A stretch of 64,000 bases of DNA from positions 1-64,000 of the forward strand of contig JAAPAO010000034.1 of assembly GCA_013115145.1 (NCBI GenBank), given 5' to 3'. A program made the translations under genes and the position numbers. The notes beneath the pieces are model-generated. The model saw only the letters and a program-made list of their open reading frames with translations. It was not told where the DNA came from and did no database searches. Positions 36,044 through 49,314 of the stretch are shown here, piece after piece. The number at the start of each line of letters is the position of its first letter. Position 1 is the first letter of the stretch. The stretch is from Perkinsus chesapeaki (Eukaryota > Perkinsozoa > Perkinsida > Perkinsidae).

Positions 36044-37008
36044 CTGCCAGAGGAAATAACGTGGTCACTTGTTTTATGCCAATAAGATGATTCGCTATTA
36101 TTACTATGATATCGACGTATTATATATTATTATTACCACTACTAGCCCCCCACGCCCACCATCATCATCTCTACCGTTATCTGGTCTCGCTAACAAGCAA
36201 GGGTTTTCCTATTTCGTCGACATTGATGATGATGGTGGTGGCTTCTCGAGTGCTGTTGTCGAGTAGTGGTAATATGCTCTCATGGAGATGGTTTATAAAG
36301 CGAGTTTCCAAGCGCATAAGCTCGGCACAATCGCTCACTCTGCGGTCTGTGAGGTTATCATAGTAATATTCATCATAACACTTGGTGTGGACATCTCCTG
36401 ACCATTATGGTTTTAGTAGCTATTATAGACGGTGCTAGGATTTGTGGGAAAGTTGGTATGATTGAGTGGTGGTGACTTTCGCTGTCATCGCAAGTTGACT
36501 CTGTACTATCTGCTGCTGCTGTTATATCGATTTTGCTACTAGCACTGGTACTGTCTTATTACACTTCTTCTTCTTCTTCTTCTCATTTTATCTGTGATAG
36601 TTATACAAAGCAGCTCAACTGTCTGCTTATGGTTTTGGTTTTGTTGTTGGTGTGGTACTATCTCAGATTACGTCATTCCTCCTCTCTCTGTGTGAACTAT
36701 TATTCGTTTCCCACCAGTGCCTGGTAGCCAACTACCCCTTGTTTCTGTCATCTCAACGTCTGGTGAACCCTAGGATCCTCTCGGGCCCCATTGTGGCCTG
36801 TCGCCGATAGTCCTATGGCTATCGCAAACTCTGAGTTTCTTACGTTTATCAGTTTGGTATGATCGTATTATCGGGAGGTAGTGAAGCCCTACAACAGTTG
36901 CTGATAGAGAATACACGGTGAACGTTGCCCGACGGTTGAGTTTCAGTAATAATTAAAGAGGGAATAATAATAACTAGCGTTGATTGTTACTGCTGCCGCT
37001 ATCTTATT
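36044..37008. other. intergenic spacer, low complexity
   Basis: About 960 bp with simple TTATTA, CTTCTT and TGATGATGG runs that create long but non-conserved frames. A GGGAAAGTTGGTATGA element lies at 36445-36463. No gene recognised. Confidence 0.5.
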
Positions 37009-37933
37009 ATGGTATCCTTTGTATGTGCATGTGGCGAGACCATTAGGAAGCCTAAGGTCCGTAACCATCTACAGCAACGGCATTGCGAGTAAAAGGGTGT
37101 TGCAGGGGTTGGTATCGCAGTAGGAGTGGTTGTTAGATATCTCTCGTGTGTTGACTGCAATGAGACATTCTATGGTGAGGACTATTCGACGCATAACAAG
37201 TGCATCTCCGAAGCTGAGAAGTACATGGGGAAGTTGTATAAACCGGGTACAGCTAGTACCGAAGGATCTAAGCAGGATCGATGGCAGGCTAGTGTGATGG
37301 AGGTAGTAAGAGATGGCAGAGGGACGTGGGGGAATGGGCGAGGTTTAGGTGCTGGAGAATTATCAGGGACCACTGAGAGGGTACGTCGACACTCTGGTGG
37401 GATATGATAACATACCTCGGAAGGAGAAGGCGTTCAATAACTTCATTAAGAACAGTCTTAAATTGTAGTGAAGGGGATTGTGAGAATTGTGAGGTCGAGG
37501 GTTGGCAGGCACAATCCATCGGAGATAAGGAAGCTGTGGGAGCTGGTACAGAGTGCGGCACCAGCTACGCCGGAGGGTGCATCGAAGAAGCGTTCAGCGG
37601 AGGAAGAGGCTTGGGGTGGCTGGGTGGAGGAGATTGATAGAGCTTTGAAGCGAAGAAGGACCGCTGAGAAAAGGTAATAGAAGGCAGGGGGATGAGGGGG
37701 CGGCAGTCGGTATTGATTCAGCATGCCGTGGAAGCAGCTCCGTGATGAGGTGGTGACACGGTACTTGAAGAAGGCTGGTAAGGCTGGAAGTAAGAGGGAG
37801 GATATGAATGACGTCATGTTATCTAAAGTAAGTCATGAGGAAAAGTCGGTATGAAAATGGCTGTTGTTAGATCCCAAAGGCCTACCTGAGCAAGTCTGCT
37901 AATAAGGTTTCTCTACCGTCTGATAAGCAGTAA
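37009..37933 (+). CDS. LYAR: LYAR-type nucleolar zinc-finger protein
   Basis: Six exons (37009-37088, 37137-37302, 37367-37464, 37494-37673, 37722-37827, 37871-37933), 693 nt, 230 residues. The N terminus MVSFVCACGETIRKPKVRNH and ELSCVDCNETFYGEDYSTHN is the paired zinc-finger start of LYAR proteins. These are nucleolar factors of pre-rRNA processing and ribosome biogenesis. The conserved linker GYDNIPRKEKAFNNFIKNSL follows, then an Arg/Lys/Glu-rich region. The C-terminal helical domain is MPWKQLRDEVVTRYLKKAGK and continues to the end. One intron (29 nt) is very short. The last intron contains GGAAAAGTCGGTATGAAAAT. Confidence 0.85.
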
Positions 37934-38070
37934 CAATAACGTCTAGTGTTACTCACAACAATCGTTACTACTGTTTGATAGTTTCCTTACGTAATGTCCT
38001 TCGCAGTCGTGGTGTTGGATGAATTTAATGGCGCGCGGGAATTGCTCAGATTGGCTGCCTTTGTTGGTGT

Positions 38071-39349
38071 ATGTCGGTGAATAATTACTACAAGACTTTG
38101 AACATCGCACGAGATGCCAGCAAACCGGCTATAAGGAAAGCGTATCTTACCTTGGCAAAAAGATACCATCCAGACGTCAATAAGGCACCAAATGGTGAGA
38201 TGGGGTTGCGGAGGGGAGGGAAGTCGGGAGTTGTTGAATTTAGCGGACAAGCTGTTCCAGGAGATTCAGGAGGCCTACAGTGTGCTGTCTGACGATGGTC
38301 AACGCCATAAGTAGGGTTGTTGGAGGAAGTGTCGGTATGAGATTCTGTGCGACAGATACGACGAGCGATTGCGAGCAACAGAAGGAGGCACCACTGGGCC
38401 GTCGGGGGGCTCCTCGAGTTCGAGTGGCGGTAGTCAATTCTATGGCGGAGCGCGGCCTAGGGACGATGGCAGACCGTGGGGGCCTGGCAAGCAATTTTGG
38501 AGTAGGGAGGCTTATGAGGCGTATCACCAGGGTAATAGGGGACTTTGGGACGGTGGTGGTGATACGGACACTGGTAGCTGCTAATCCAACATACGGTCAA
38601 GAATGGCAGAGACGGGAGGGAGCTGGCTTCCATGGTCCTAAGGAGAGCTATGCGAGGTAGTGGGGAGCGGGGGGTAGGGTTGTAGCTTGGATGAGCCGTC
38701 TCTGAACTTCCTCGGGAAGTCGAATCGGCTTAGTCGATTGCTTGACGGCTTCATTGCATAACAAGACGAATGCCACTGTTATTGTCATCGAGCTTGCAGC
38801 ATTGTTTGGGTGCTGTCCGAGGAGCTGGTTGCTGAAACTGTTATTGTTAGATTCCATGCCCGTATGAGGGCACATGACATTGAGATGGAGTATCGCAGGC
38901 AACGGATGGAGAGGGAAAGGATGGCTTGGGGTGAACAGATGAAGGATCAGTAATAACAATACCACCACCATGGTGGTGGCGGCGGAGCGAAGCACGAGAA
39001 TTAGGTACGCCTACGACATGCACCGGATGAACCCCTTTAAGAGCTGGTTGTTTATGGTATTCCCGGCGTTCCTAATAGTGTCACTATTTACTCCAAGGTA
39101 GAAGTGGAGTTGCTCCTATGTATGGGTAATTGCTGCCGTTGTAGACGCCAAAGGGAGGAAGGTCAGGCTGACTTTGCCACTGGGGACCTTCTGTACGATT
39201 ATGAGGGACGAGCGTATGTACGAGGCCCTGATGGTCGTAACGTCCGTATCCCTCAATACGACCACGCGCCGCCGCCGCTGAGTGCGGGGCCACCACCGCA
39301 GTTGGCAGAGAGGGATTATACGTCTGTTGGACCGAACAGATATATTTGA
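38071..39349 (+). CDS. J-domain protein with C-terminal membrane anchor
   Basis: An Hsp40 co-chaperone. The J domain is at the start: YYKTLNIARDASKPAIRKAY and LAKRYHPDVNKAPN with the HPD triad, then LFQEIQEAYSVLSDDGQRHK. A Gly/Ser-rich linker and GPGKQFWSREAYEAYHQG follow, then a charged stretch HDIEMEYRRQRMERERMAW. After the next intron comes one hydrophobic span, PFKSWLFMVFPAFLIVSLF, and an Arg-rich end with YDYEGRAYVRGPDGRNVRIP. The segment between 38660 and 38850 is not securely resolved. An N-terminal J domain with a late anchor suggests recruitment of Hsp70 to a membrane. Introns here hold both the GGTATGA element (38322-38345) and GCGGAGCGAAG (38982-38992). Confidence 0.78.
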
Positions 39350-39528
39350 TTTGAGTTGATTCCAGCGTTTATTCGTATCACCATCGTACAGGGCGCTCTG
39401 GAGGGCGCTCAGGCAGTCTCGAGCCACTTGCCGCCGTCACACTTGCCGTTTCTGACTTGTCCACTGCGTTCAGTTGAGCTATCCTACCGGCCGCTGCAGA
39501 TTCACAATTGTTTGTTGTTATTATTATC

Positions 39529-40204
39529 ATGACACCGTCCCCTCTCCAACCGCCAGCTCCTCGAGAGAAAGGCTCCTTGTCGGACGGTGACCTGTTCTCA
39601 TCGGCCTTTGCTGCCGATGTTACACCAGCACAGAGTAGGCAGTTGTTCCGGCGGATGAATCCAACTAAGACAAGACCGCAACCACCACAGCACTTCCCTC
39701 CTCGTCAGCAGCAGCAGCCGTCAGTCGGCGGCACTCGAGAAAGAGTCTCCTCGACAGTATCGGCGAAGACACTTACGGAGCGCCGGCCCTCTTTGGAGTT
39801 TTTACCATTTCGGGGAGGCAACAGCTACGATGATCAACCACGGCGAGCGGGCAGCTCTTCCTCCTCCTCGGGGGGCACACTGATCGAGATAGAAGGATTA
39901 AAAGGTGGACAGCGTACTACAGCGGACGTATCTGGTGTTAAAATGATAGAAGTTAAGGCTTCGCCTTTGATGCGATCCTTGGCTCAACTTCAAAGGATGT
40001 TCCCTGAGCTGCATTCAGGGGTGAGTGCCAAAGGGGGGCTCGATCACAGCAGAGAACTATCCAAACAGATATCGATCGTCTTCTTCTTATGACGAGTTGT
40101 TTACCGCTCAGGTATCAGACCGTGTACTACTTTCATCCGGCGGTGATCTGGAGAAGGCTGTGGCGAAGGTCATTCGATACCAATCCTTACAGTCTAATAA
40201 GTGA
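39529..40204 (+). CDS. CUE-domain protein
   Basis: Two exons (39529-40020 and 40112-40204) give 194 residues. The protein is Pro/Ser/Gln-rich with a C-terminal CUE-type ubiquitin-binding fold: MRSLAQLQRMFPELHS, then VSDRVLLSSGGDLEKAVAKV, the MFP and the late di-leucine region being the expected contacts. A segment near the start, DLFSSAFAADVTPAQSRQLF, may be a second short helical motif. The 91-nt intron splits the CUE domain. Such proteins read mono-ubiquitin in trafficking or protein quality control; the partner is unknown. Confidence 0.72.
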
Positions 40205-40311
40205 TATTTACTTTAATATTTTTATCACTAACAAAACTGGTTTAGTTTTGTTGACTATTGTGGACGGATAATTTCGTGGCGCGTGAAACTTGTGTAAGTG
40301 TCGCTACGAGC

Positions 40312-43300
40312 ATGCATGCCTTGTCGTCGTTATCTTCTGTCTGGTCGCCGGCCTCAGCTGTTACCTGCGGCTGCTGGTTCTTCTTCCTCCTCTGGGGTGT
40401 CTGGGGCCAGGCCACCACCAGCAGCACCAATGAACAATACTTCCTCACCGATCCCTATGCCACATGTGCGTTCCATGACACCAACGGGTAGACCATACCA
40501 CCGGTCGGCGGCTGCCAAGGCTCATTTCCTTGTAGACTGGGTCCGGTGCGCTTTACCTTCACCACTAGTGAGTACTCCGACTACGATGACGTCGGCGTGA
40601 CAGCAGCGATGCAGGTCGGAAGTTATCCGGCGGAGGCAACTGAGCTTCCGGGGCAGATACGCGTTGTACTGGACTTTGCTTCCTTCGTGGAGTCGTCCGA
40701 CTGCGCGAGCATCATTGACGCCACCGACGGCTTTCCGGGCCTGTCGACTTGCTACTTCTCGACGAGAGGTAAAGGCGATCTTCAGATTGTTTTTTGATAG
40801 ACTGCCTTGATAGAAATGAAGGTTCAGCTGCAGAAGCGCCTGAAGCGGGGGAAGCGGTATAGCTTTACGGTGCTCATGCGAATGCCAGGAATCGAGCTGC
40901 CCGACAGCGAGGGTTCTTGCCTGCTTCCCCGCCGCTGGGAGCGCCACGGCTGCCTTGTGCTCAGGCAACTTTAATTCGTTCAGCCTCATTATCGAGTATT
41001 ATCAGCTGAGATATATCGAGCAAACTAAATCGCCTTTGGCATTGACAAAACTGGTTAAGCTGAACGCTGACACGTACGGGGCGTCGAACACTAATGGCTG
41101 GGTTACCGAGTTCACCCTACGGTCGCAGGTATTGCTGCCTCCTGGGTTTATTAAAAGTATCTTGGCACTTTAGGAATCGTATCAAGCTGGTGATATACAA
41201 TTGATGACCTTTGCCCTCAAGACGGTTGGTACCATGAACAGCGCCTACAGTATAGATATCATAGCCCACCCGACTGATAAATGGAGGCTTGGTGAGAGAG
41301 GCGAGGGAGAGTCCACTCTAGGATGTGGAGTTAGACTCGATAGTAGAAACAGAGCCTACGTCGCTCCATAAACTCGGAGAGTATAGGAATGCCGCCGGGG
41401 AAGTAGTTGTTGCTTTCCTACTCAGCATTGAGGGTCAGGTGGCGCCAATATTGGGAGAAGGCCGTCTCTTGTTCGATCCATGATCGTTCTTCTTCTTCTC
41501 TCTTGCAACTGTTGATGCCTCAGGTACTCCTGGTGCCGCCTGCCAAGGCTATACCACCAAGCGCTTTATCTCGGGCAGCAGCTGCTTGTTAAGGTCATAT
41601 CCTGGATCAGATGGTACACAGGCGAATGGCTTCCGGTTGGTTATAGACTCCCCACCAGCACAAGACCATTCCAGTGAATTCCAAGTGAGCAGTCTCATCT
41701 TCATATTCATTCTGACATTGTCACTTCCATCATTTATTAACTTCTCCTTGATCCCCCTGTACATCACGCGGCCTCGTTAAGGTGAGAATCCCGAACCCTA
41801 CCGAGGCGGTGAACATGGTATGGGTAGCGATTAGCCTTCGAGACTCTAACCTCGACGTCGACCGCTACGCCCATAGTGTCTTGCTAGATAGGCCTGTCCA
41901 TGTGGTAGGAGTGCCTACAGGGGAGATAGTTGCCTGGCAGTTTCAAGTAACAGAGCTGCTTCGCTCCGCTGAGAGTAAGGATTTCAGGCGGCAAGTTCGC
42001 AGCAGTGGGTGACTCTGGAGTTCTATCCTGGCAACACTATCCAACCATTAAGGCCGATAAGAGGAAGTGCGGTCACCTACGCGGGCAGTATAATTATAGA
42101 GCCACCGCGAGGGTTCAAGGTAGCCGCGCAAGTTCGATCCCTGGTCCCTCCAGCTATTTGTTAGATTGTGGACAGTGTTCCCCCGCAAGCCGTCGAAGGC
42201 AAGGACGCTGTGGTGGGGTTGTGGACATCGAGCGCATCTGACAACTTTTGGCAACTTAAAATAGTCCAGACGACAGCTTTTAAAGATACGCAATTCACCG
42301 TGAAGTTGATGGTTGAGAACCCAGCCGAGGCGTCCAGTGCTACTAGTTGGAAGCTAATCGTACAGGCAAGCAGCAGCAGCTGTGGTTTCCATTATGACAC
42401 AGCCGTTCGCTACTCAGGATGCCACCGAGCCTTTTCCTAATATTATTGCGGCGACAAGAGATGTCCGAGGGTTCCCGATTTACGCTGAGATGACAGCAAC
42501 TCTGGCGCACTCGAACCAAGTCCTCAGTGCAGCGAATGTTATCCGTTTCACCCTTACGCCCATGCAGTACCTTGGACATGTTGAGAACGCAAAAATGATA
42601 ATAACGGCACCGCGAGGATTCACTATACAGAAGAGATGTCCGAAGTTCAACCCTGTCGAAATGCCGGAGGTCGTGTGTAAAGGCAACGAGGGTCGGCAAA
42701 TGACTTTAACGTTTCCCCAGCCAGCCAGTGTCACCGCCGGTGAGACCATGATATTCGACGTTGAGTTCATGAACCCTTCATCGACGCCTCCCTCCTCGGA
42801 GAACCTCTGGTATGTGTACACAGTCCGGCCTGATGGCATCGGGGCTGATGTTACTAAAATACAAGGCTTTGAACTCTACCCTAAGGAATTTGCCACCTTT
42901 GCTGTGGCGCCGAAGAGCCGTTACCAAGGCAACAGGGACGTCGTCATACGCTTTTCGCCGGCAGAGACGATACCGTACGATGACTATCTTCGGATCAGAG
43001 CGCCCGAGAGCATCAACTGGTAACGGTGGTGGCACGGTAGCCTGGACGGGGTGATAAGCACTTGTCAGGTACACGGGTGATGCTACAGGTGACGCAGCGG
43101 CCATAGCAGCAGCCTTGGCGTTCTCATCGGCGGCAGCTGACACTAGCGCTGTGGGAATGTTGACAAGCGACCCTATTATGGAGCCACTCACGCCGAACGT
43201 GCTGGCCTTCAGAGTTCTCGAGCAATTGCAGGCCGGCTTTGAGTGACATTCCCTCTTGTCGGTTGGCAGCAGTCTTTTGTCAGATATGGTTTCAAGGCTG

Positions 43301-46300
43301 TGGCGACAGTTCCCTCAGAAGCACCAGTGTCGAACAGATGGTGGCTAGAGCACTATAGACTGACGGGTGATGTAGAGGAGCCCTTCTTGTATATAGCCAG
43401 TATGGGTGGCCAGGGGTTCAGAACCCAAGTGAGAGCAGCTGTGTTAGGTATAATGTAGAGATTCATATTGCCAGGTTCTGTCGGAGGTTTCCGTCACACC
43501 GTACAGCTCGGTGGAAGAGGCTTGGGAGAATCCAACAACGATAGTCTTTGAGACCTCCAGTGACGTGTCTACCATCCCGGCTCAGGGCGCAGCATCCAGT
43601 ATAATCTGGGCTCAGTGTGATGGTGTTCAAGCTGGTGATGATCAGGTCGTAGAGCAGAACTGCTGGTTCAAGGGCCACCTGGCTTCACGTTCATCTGTCC
43701 TCTTAAGAATGTTGAAATCGCTGTCGGGGACAGCATCACACAACACTTGCCGGAGGATAGGGAGTGCTCGGTGCTGCATTCAGTGGAGAGCGAGAGGAAC
43801 AAACTTCATGTGTAGGGTTTGCGATGGTAGCCCGAACGCCGCCAAGGGTCCTCGGTAGATACTTTGATAACCCAGATGCTGGCCTGAAGGCTGACACCCG
43901 ATACGCCTTTATTGTGGACATGGTTAATTCACTTTATGTGAACCCTACCAGCAACTACTTCAAGCTCTCGACAAGGATAGGTGGACAAGTTGTCGAAGAG
44001 AAGACCATTGAAGGCTTCCAGCTCACCAAACGCATGTCTGACACGCGCTACATCTCTCTGCCGACCAGAGAGGACCGCAGGGCCGGTGCCACGGACAACC
44101 TTGTCACATTCGTCATGGGGCTCACGGTTGACGCCCCTGCTGGAGGTCTGCTCGTTTTGATTGCTCCCAAAGGGTTTAGTCTGGTCCGTAATGGGTATAC
44201 GCGGAGTTGTGAGATAGAGGAAGCCTCCGGGATGGGCACACGTTACGCCGAGTTTCCAGCACTAGATGAGCTCACCTGCCGATGCCCAGTAAACGACTAC
44301 ACAGCGGAGTTGACAATACCACGAGTTCTGCCCAAAGGGGACTATGCCATCCAGGCTAGAGTATCGAACCCGTTGGTTACACCAGAGCACAACTTTTGGA
44401 ACATACTTATAAAGGACGAGGACAATCCTCGGGGCACCATTATGAGTGAGAGCTGGATTGACGGTATGGTCATCCAGGAGATTCTCAATCCTAGAATCGT
44501 CCCTTATAATGCTGCCAACGCTATTCCTGGGGAGGCGGCACCAAACCCGATAGACATCTTCTTTACTACTACGACACTCTTGCCGAACTCGAGGTCAGAT
44601 CCGAACGGCGGGCTTATCATGGTTACCGCTCCACAGGGATTCTACTTCCCGGCCGTTTGTCGATACTTCACGACGACGATACAAGTTGACGAGGCCAATG
44701 GTGGCGCCCTGCTGCCACCCGGAACCACATGTCAGGGGGACGGGGTCCGAACCGTTACTGTACGAACCCCTACGGGTACGTTCCTAGACCCAGGCACCTA
44801 CGGGTTCAGAGTCCTCATTGAGAACCCATCTGCACCTTTCGAAGACTTCAAGACGGAGGACAAGAAATGGGAATTGAAGACGTTGTTGTCGGATGGGACC
44901 ATGGTCGACTATAACGGTGCGGCTTACGGGTTTCCGGTTCGTCACCGCGCCCGGTATTTCTTCATCCAGGCCTTGAGCCAAGTCGGCCTCTACCGGACCG
45001 TTGTTAAGATATCTTTCTCCATCTACGAGACATTGCCACCCCAGGCTAATATCACCATAATAACGCCGGACACACTCACCGTGGACGCGGCCGCCGGCCT
45101 GCCGTGTGTCTATCCGACACCAGAGCAGATCGAGAACGCCATTCCTGGCACCGATCCGAACACTTTGGTGAACTCCCAGGACATCAGGGCAGATTTTGGG
45201 CAGTCACTGCTATCGGACGCGGCACAGCTGCCGGGGTACATCTCTTGCAAGGTCGTGTCTAGTAACGTAATAGTGTTAAAGAACGAAGAGGAAGCTCGGA
45301 CGGGAAGGCCACTGCTGGCTGGCCCGACCTATGAGCAGATTCTGACTAATGTCATGAACCCTCAATCTACACCGGAGCTCAATCTGTGGCGCATGGAGGC
45401 CCACACCGTTCGAGAGAATGCCCCTGAGACCTGGGCCACCACGGGATACATTATATTGCCAGAATTGGCAGATGTATCGGTCGTGAGTTCGAACCCTGCA
45501 TACGGCCTTTTCACTACATTCACCTTCTCTTTGACTCCAATCACTAGAGTAAGCGCCAACCCGTGGACCGCCTTACAACCGGCTTGCCGTAGATACCAGA
45601 ATCTGGTTCCATCCTTATCCACGCTCCGGTCGAAGGCTATTACTTCGGACCGAGACTGGTGGATCCCACAGTAGAGAGAGACTTACTTAGCACTATCCCA
45701 CCACCTGCAGGGGGGACAATGCCTCGACCTCCAGTGGACCAGGATATTGAGTGCTCGGTAAGAAGGCAACTCTGTGGTGGATTACTTAATGAGACTGTCG
45801 GAAGTCTGAGCTGTTCTCTGGTTGAATGCCCCTGAAGCCTTTCTTACAGGGTATCAATAAAAGGTGCACGTTTTTCAGGGCTAGGATAGAAATCGACCGG
45901 ACCTTCATATTAAGTCTCATGAAAATTCTGGTGAACGCCTGGTGCACCAAGCAGTCTTCATCAGTATTCCAACGCACTACTCTAACAGCGGGCTTAATTC
46001 ACCTCGGAGGGAGTAGCGGTATCGATTTTGTTTCTGAATCAGATATTAGCACCGATAGAGGCTGAGGGGGAGTGGACATGCCCCTTCTCCTTCACACCTT
46101 GCCTCAAGGTGGAGGCTATTCAGCTACAGCGATTACAAACACCCGATGTTGCTGTAGAGGACTCATCAGCGTAGACCAAAAAAGTGAGGAGAAGCTGTGA
46201 GTAACCACTCCAACAGATACCAACGAGCTTGCGATGAGCTACAACAGCTATGCGACAACGCAGACTTCCACGGTCCAACATTTCAGCTAGGAAACGACAG

Positions 46301-49300
46301 GATACTACACTGTGTGTCGAGTGGCGGGAGACTAGAGATCACACTTGGTATCACTACTCTTCTTGAAAAGGTACACAATCTTGGTCAGCAACATTGATAC
46401 CTTTCATTAGGACATCCCGCTATCGTTCTCTGTTACTGGCTATAACGCGGACTTGCCAACCTCTGGAGAGGCTCAGGCTGGTGAGACCTCTCTGTGATGT
46501 TACTTTCTCTTTGGAAACGGTTTCGCTGTATAGTCTGGACTCAAGACTCTTGAGTGTGTTTTTGAATACATGTGATCCACCAGTTTTCAAAGCTGTGTCT
46601 CTACTGTCCCTATGCAAAAGGATTATTCCTCCATGAGTGTCCTTCCCAGTATTTATTGAAACTTCTATATTTCACGGTCATTTAGCAGCTCTTGTCCGGA
46701 CTAGCTTTGATTAGTATTGCGTCCCTCAAAATTATACCCCTTTTTGTCAGCTCAAATAGACAACCTGTGGAACTTCGTGACTCGTGACTCTGACTCCTCC
46801 AAGACCATCCTTGACCGAAAGACCAGTGTTGGCTTTGACCAGCTTGGTGTTATTTATGTGGATTTAATATCACCTGACCAGACCAAGGTCAGCGTCAGCG
46901 ACAACATAGTAGAAGTTCATCTGAGGCTATCAACCCAAGTAGGGCAGGCATTCACTACACCATTGAGGACCCTCCACGGCCCAATAGGTTAATCCACCGG
47001 CACGACTGGCTATCACCTACCCCCCGGAGTTCGCCCGCGATAGTGCTACCGTTAGGGAGGTTACCACCAGTGGAGACTTCCCGAGAAAAGTTGATTGGAG
47101 GTCGTCAACTGTGTGCATCGTATCGTTGTTAAGGGGCTTCGTTGACAGGTTCAGTGGCAATCAGCTGCAAATAGACAGCAAAGACGAGCCTTTAAGAAGG
47201 GACGTTCAGCTTATCCTTCGAATGACGGTATCCAACCCACACATATCTCCGCCAGATGAATTCAACATCTGGCGGTTTGAGACCCTCTCATTGAACCCGC
47301 TGAATCTGTAAACCGAGGCCACTGAACGCATGACCACAGTATCGATTACGGAACGCAGATACAACAAATCAGATGTCAATTATGATGTTTCGGGTTTCAA
47401 GATTTACGGCAGCTTCCGTCGTGCCGAGATAGCCTCCCGGGTCAGCTCACCTGCAGTGGAAAATACCGTGGGGATCTGGTTTGTCCTGGAGTCGGACTTG
47501 CCCCGAGAAGATGTACGCACCGAGGATCGAACCGACGCTCTTAAGCCTGGCAAACCATCAGGAGAATCCAACCTCCTACTTGCGTATATGGTTCCCTCCA
47601 GGATTTGCTCCCGTAGATGCCAGCTGCGGCCTCCGAAGCTTCAACTTAGAATACCAAAGGTGTTGCTGCTGCTGCTGCTGCTCTCCGCTACTCCTCGTGA
47701 CCGGCCATAACTTTCGACAGATATGTTGGGACAGATTCCTTCTTCCCGCTGACCAAGAACTTTGTAGCCCTTCCGGCTGGCTCTCTGTGTGAGTCGGGAA
47801 TGGACACTAAGAAGAACCTTATGTACGTGGAGTTGCTGGTGGGCCCTTGATACGTCGCCAACGTGTAGCTGATATTCCCCTGAAGGTCGATAAGAATCTG
47901 GAGTATGGCTTGGACTATGGGTTCCAAGTCGGTGCCATTAACCCATCATATCTGCCCGATGATGGGAGTAACGTATTCCAGTTCGAAACTCAGATGTCGG
48001 GCGTCATCCTACATCTTATACAGGCAAGAAACGCTCTGTACTTTCGTTGGCCACTGTTCCAGCGTTCCTCAGGATGTGCCTGGGTTCGAGCTCAAGCTGC
48101 TGCACACGGCGAAGATCGATGCAGAGAAGACTAATCAGAGAGAGCCACTTAACCTCCTCACTTTTACTTTGAAAAGCATCAAGATCCTCCCTGGCAACAC
48201 CGTTGTTATGGTTGATGGTCCGCCAGTAGGCATAAGCGGTGTTCCTTTGGACATGTTCCTGGCAGGGCTTCGTTTTCACCTGCGCGTTCGTATCCTATGT
48301 AAACCTCGGGCCCACGACAACTTGTACTCCCGATGCGAACAAAGTGCAGTTCCAATTTGACGCCCTGGATCAGAAGGAGGCTAACGAAGAGTTCCAGATT
48401 AAAGTGTACGCCCGCGTTGTCGGCACCTACCCCTAGTGGCTGACAGATACGTTCGAAATCCTCAATTTACACCACAGCCCAACACTTGGGACTTCCGCCT
48501 TCTATCTCCACTCGGCCTGTTCATCGATATCCGTCTCGGCGTCCAAGGATTTGACATCACCGGATTGGTGGAGGTGCTCCTGCAGCCTTCCCCATTCCCG
48601 ACTAGCTTGTAGCTGTTTAGGTGACGATAGCTCCCGAGTTCACGTACAAGCGTCAGCGTAACAACATTGCGGTCGCCTTCCTGCCGTCCACTATCATGAA
48701 CCGTGCCGACATCGGAAACGAAATCGTCGTCACTGCGCCATCGGTACCCCATTTTATGACGGCAGAAGTTGCTATCTCCTGATTCAGGGATTCACTTTCC
48801 CTATCAACTGCTCACATTTCGATATGAAGCCCGAGGCGAGCGTCATCCCCGGGTATGAGATTCCAGAGGACTACGTGTTCCCTCCGGTCGGCACAACTGT
48901 AGGTTTCTCTCGGAGTCCAATTTTCTTTGAATTTTTCTCGTTAGTGCCGTGGTTCCGATAACGTGCTGACGATACGCTTCCCTGCTGGTGCTGGGCTGCA
49001 GCGTTATCGGTATCTTATGCGAGTCGACGTCATCAACGCCAAGTCCAATGCAAACCGATCCATCATCGATGCCGATCCTCCATTCTGGACCTTCAGGACA
49101 AGGGTACGCGAAAGCCGTGTAGATTGTCGCCCATTAGGAAATCTCTTAGGTCAACAACGAGCAAGTGTTTCGTATCGTCGATGCCAACATGACGGTCCCC
49201 GGCTTCTGGGTAACTGACTTGGTCATCCCTCAGATCGGAGCCGCTGCATCACCACCACCATCACAGCTCTCTCTATTAATGTCTTTGTCCGTCGCGATAT

Positions 49301-49314
49301 TAGCATTCATGTAG
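40312..49314 (+). CDS. giant secreted, GPI-anchored protein of tandem novel modules
   Basis: One gene of about 9 kb and some 30 exons. It begins with a signal peptide (MHALSSLSSVW and CGCWFFFLLWGVWGQA) and ends DLVIPQIGAAASPPPSQLSL with LMSLSVAILAFM-stop, a GPI-anchor signal. Between lie roughly 15 copies of a 150 to 200-residue module. Its pattern is: F-x-L, then I-I-x-A-P-x-G-F, two to four Cys, L-x(3)-G-x-Y-x-F-x-V, N-P, and N-x-W-x-L. Examples are MIITAPRGFTIQKRC and FMNPSSTPPSSENLW (near 42600-42800), LLVLIAPKGFSL and VSNPLVTPEHNFW (44150-44400), and IMVTAPQGFYF and VLIENPSAPFEDF (44620-44850). The longest exon runs 43816-45549. I do not know this module; its alternation of hydrophobic residues suggests beta-sandwich folds. 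A surface coat or adhesion protein is likely. Exons between 45660 and 47300 are poorly resolved. Confidence 0.75.
42120..42164 (+). repeat. intron bearing tRNA T-arm-like fragment (giant surface gene)
   Basis: A 45-nt GT-AG intron between PRGFK and IVDSVPPQ. Its centre AAGTTCGATCCCTGG matches a tRNA B-box. Confidence 0.6.

Noticed and set aside
36044..36727. Several 60-85 codon frames
   Set aside because: They arise from TTATTA, CTTCTT and TGATGG simple repeats and show no family motif or splice logic.
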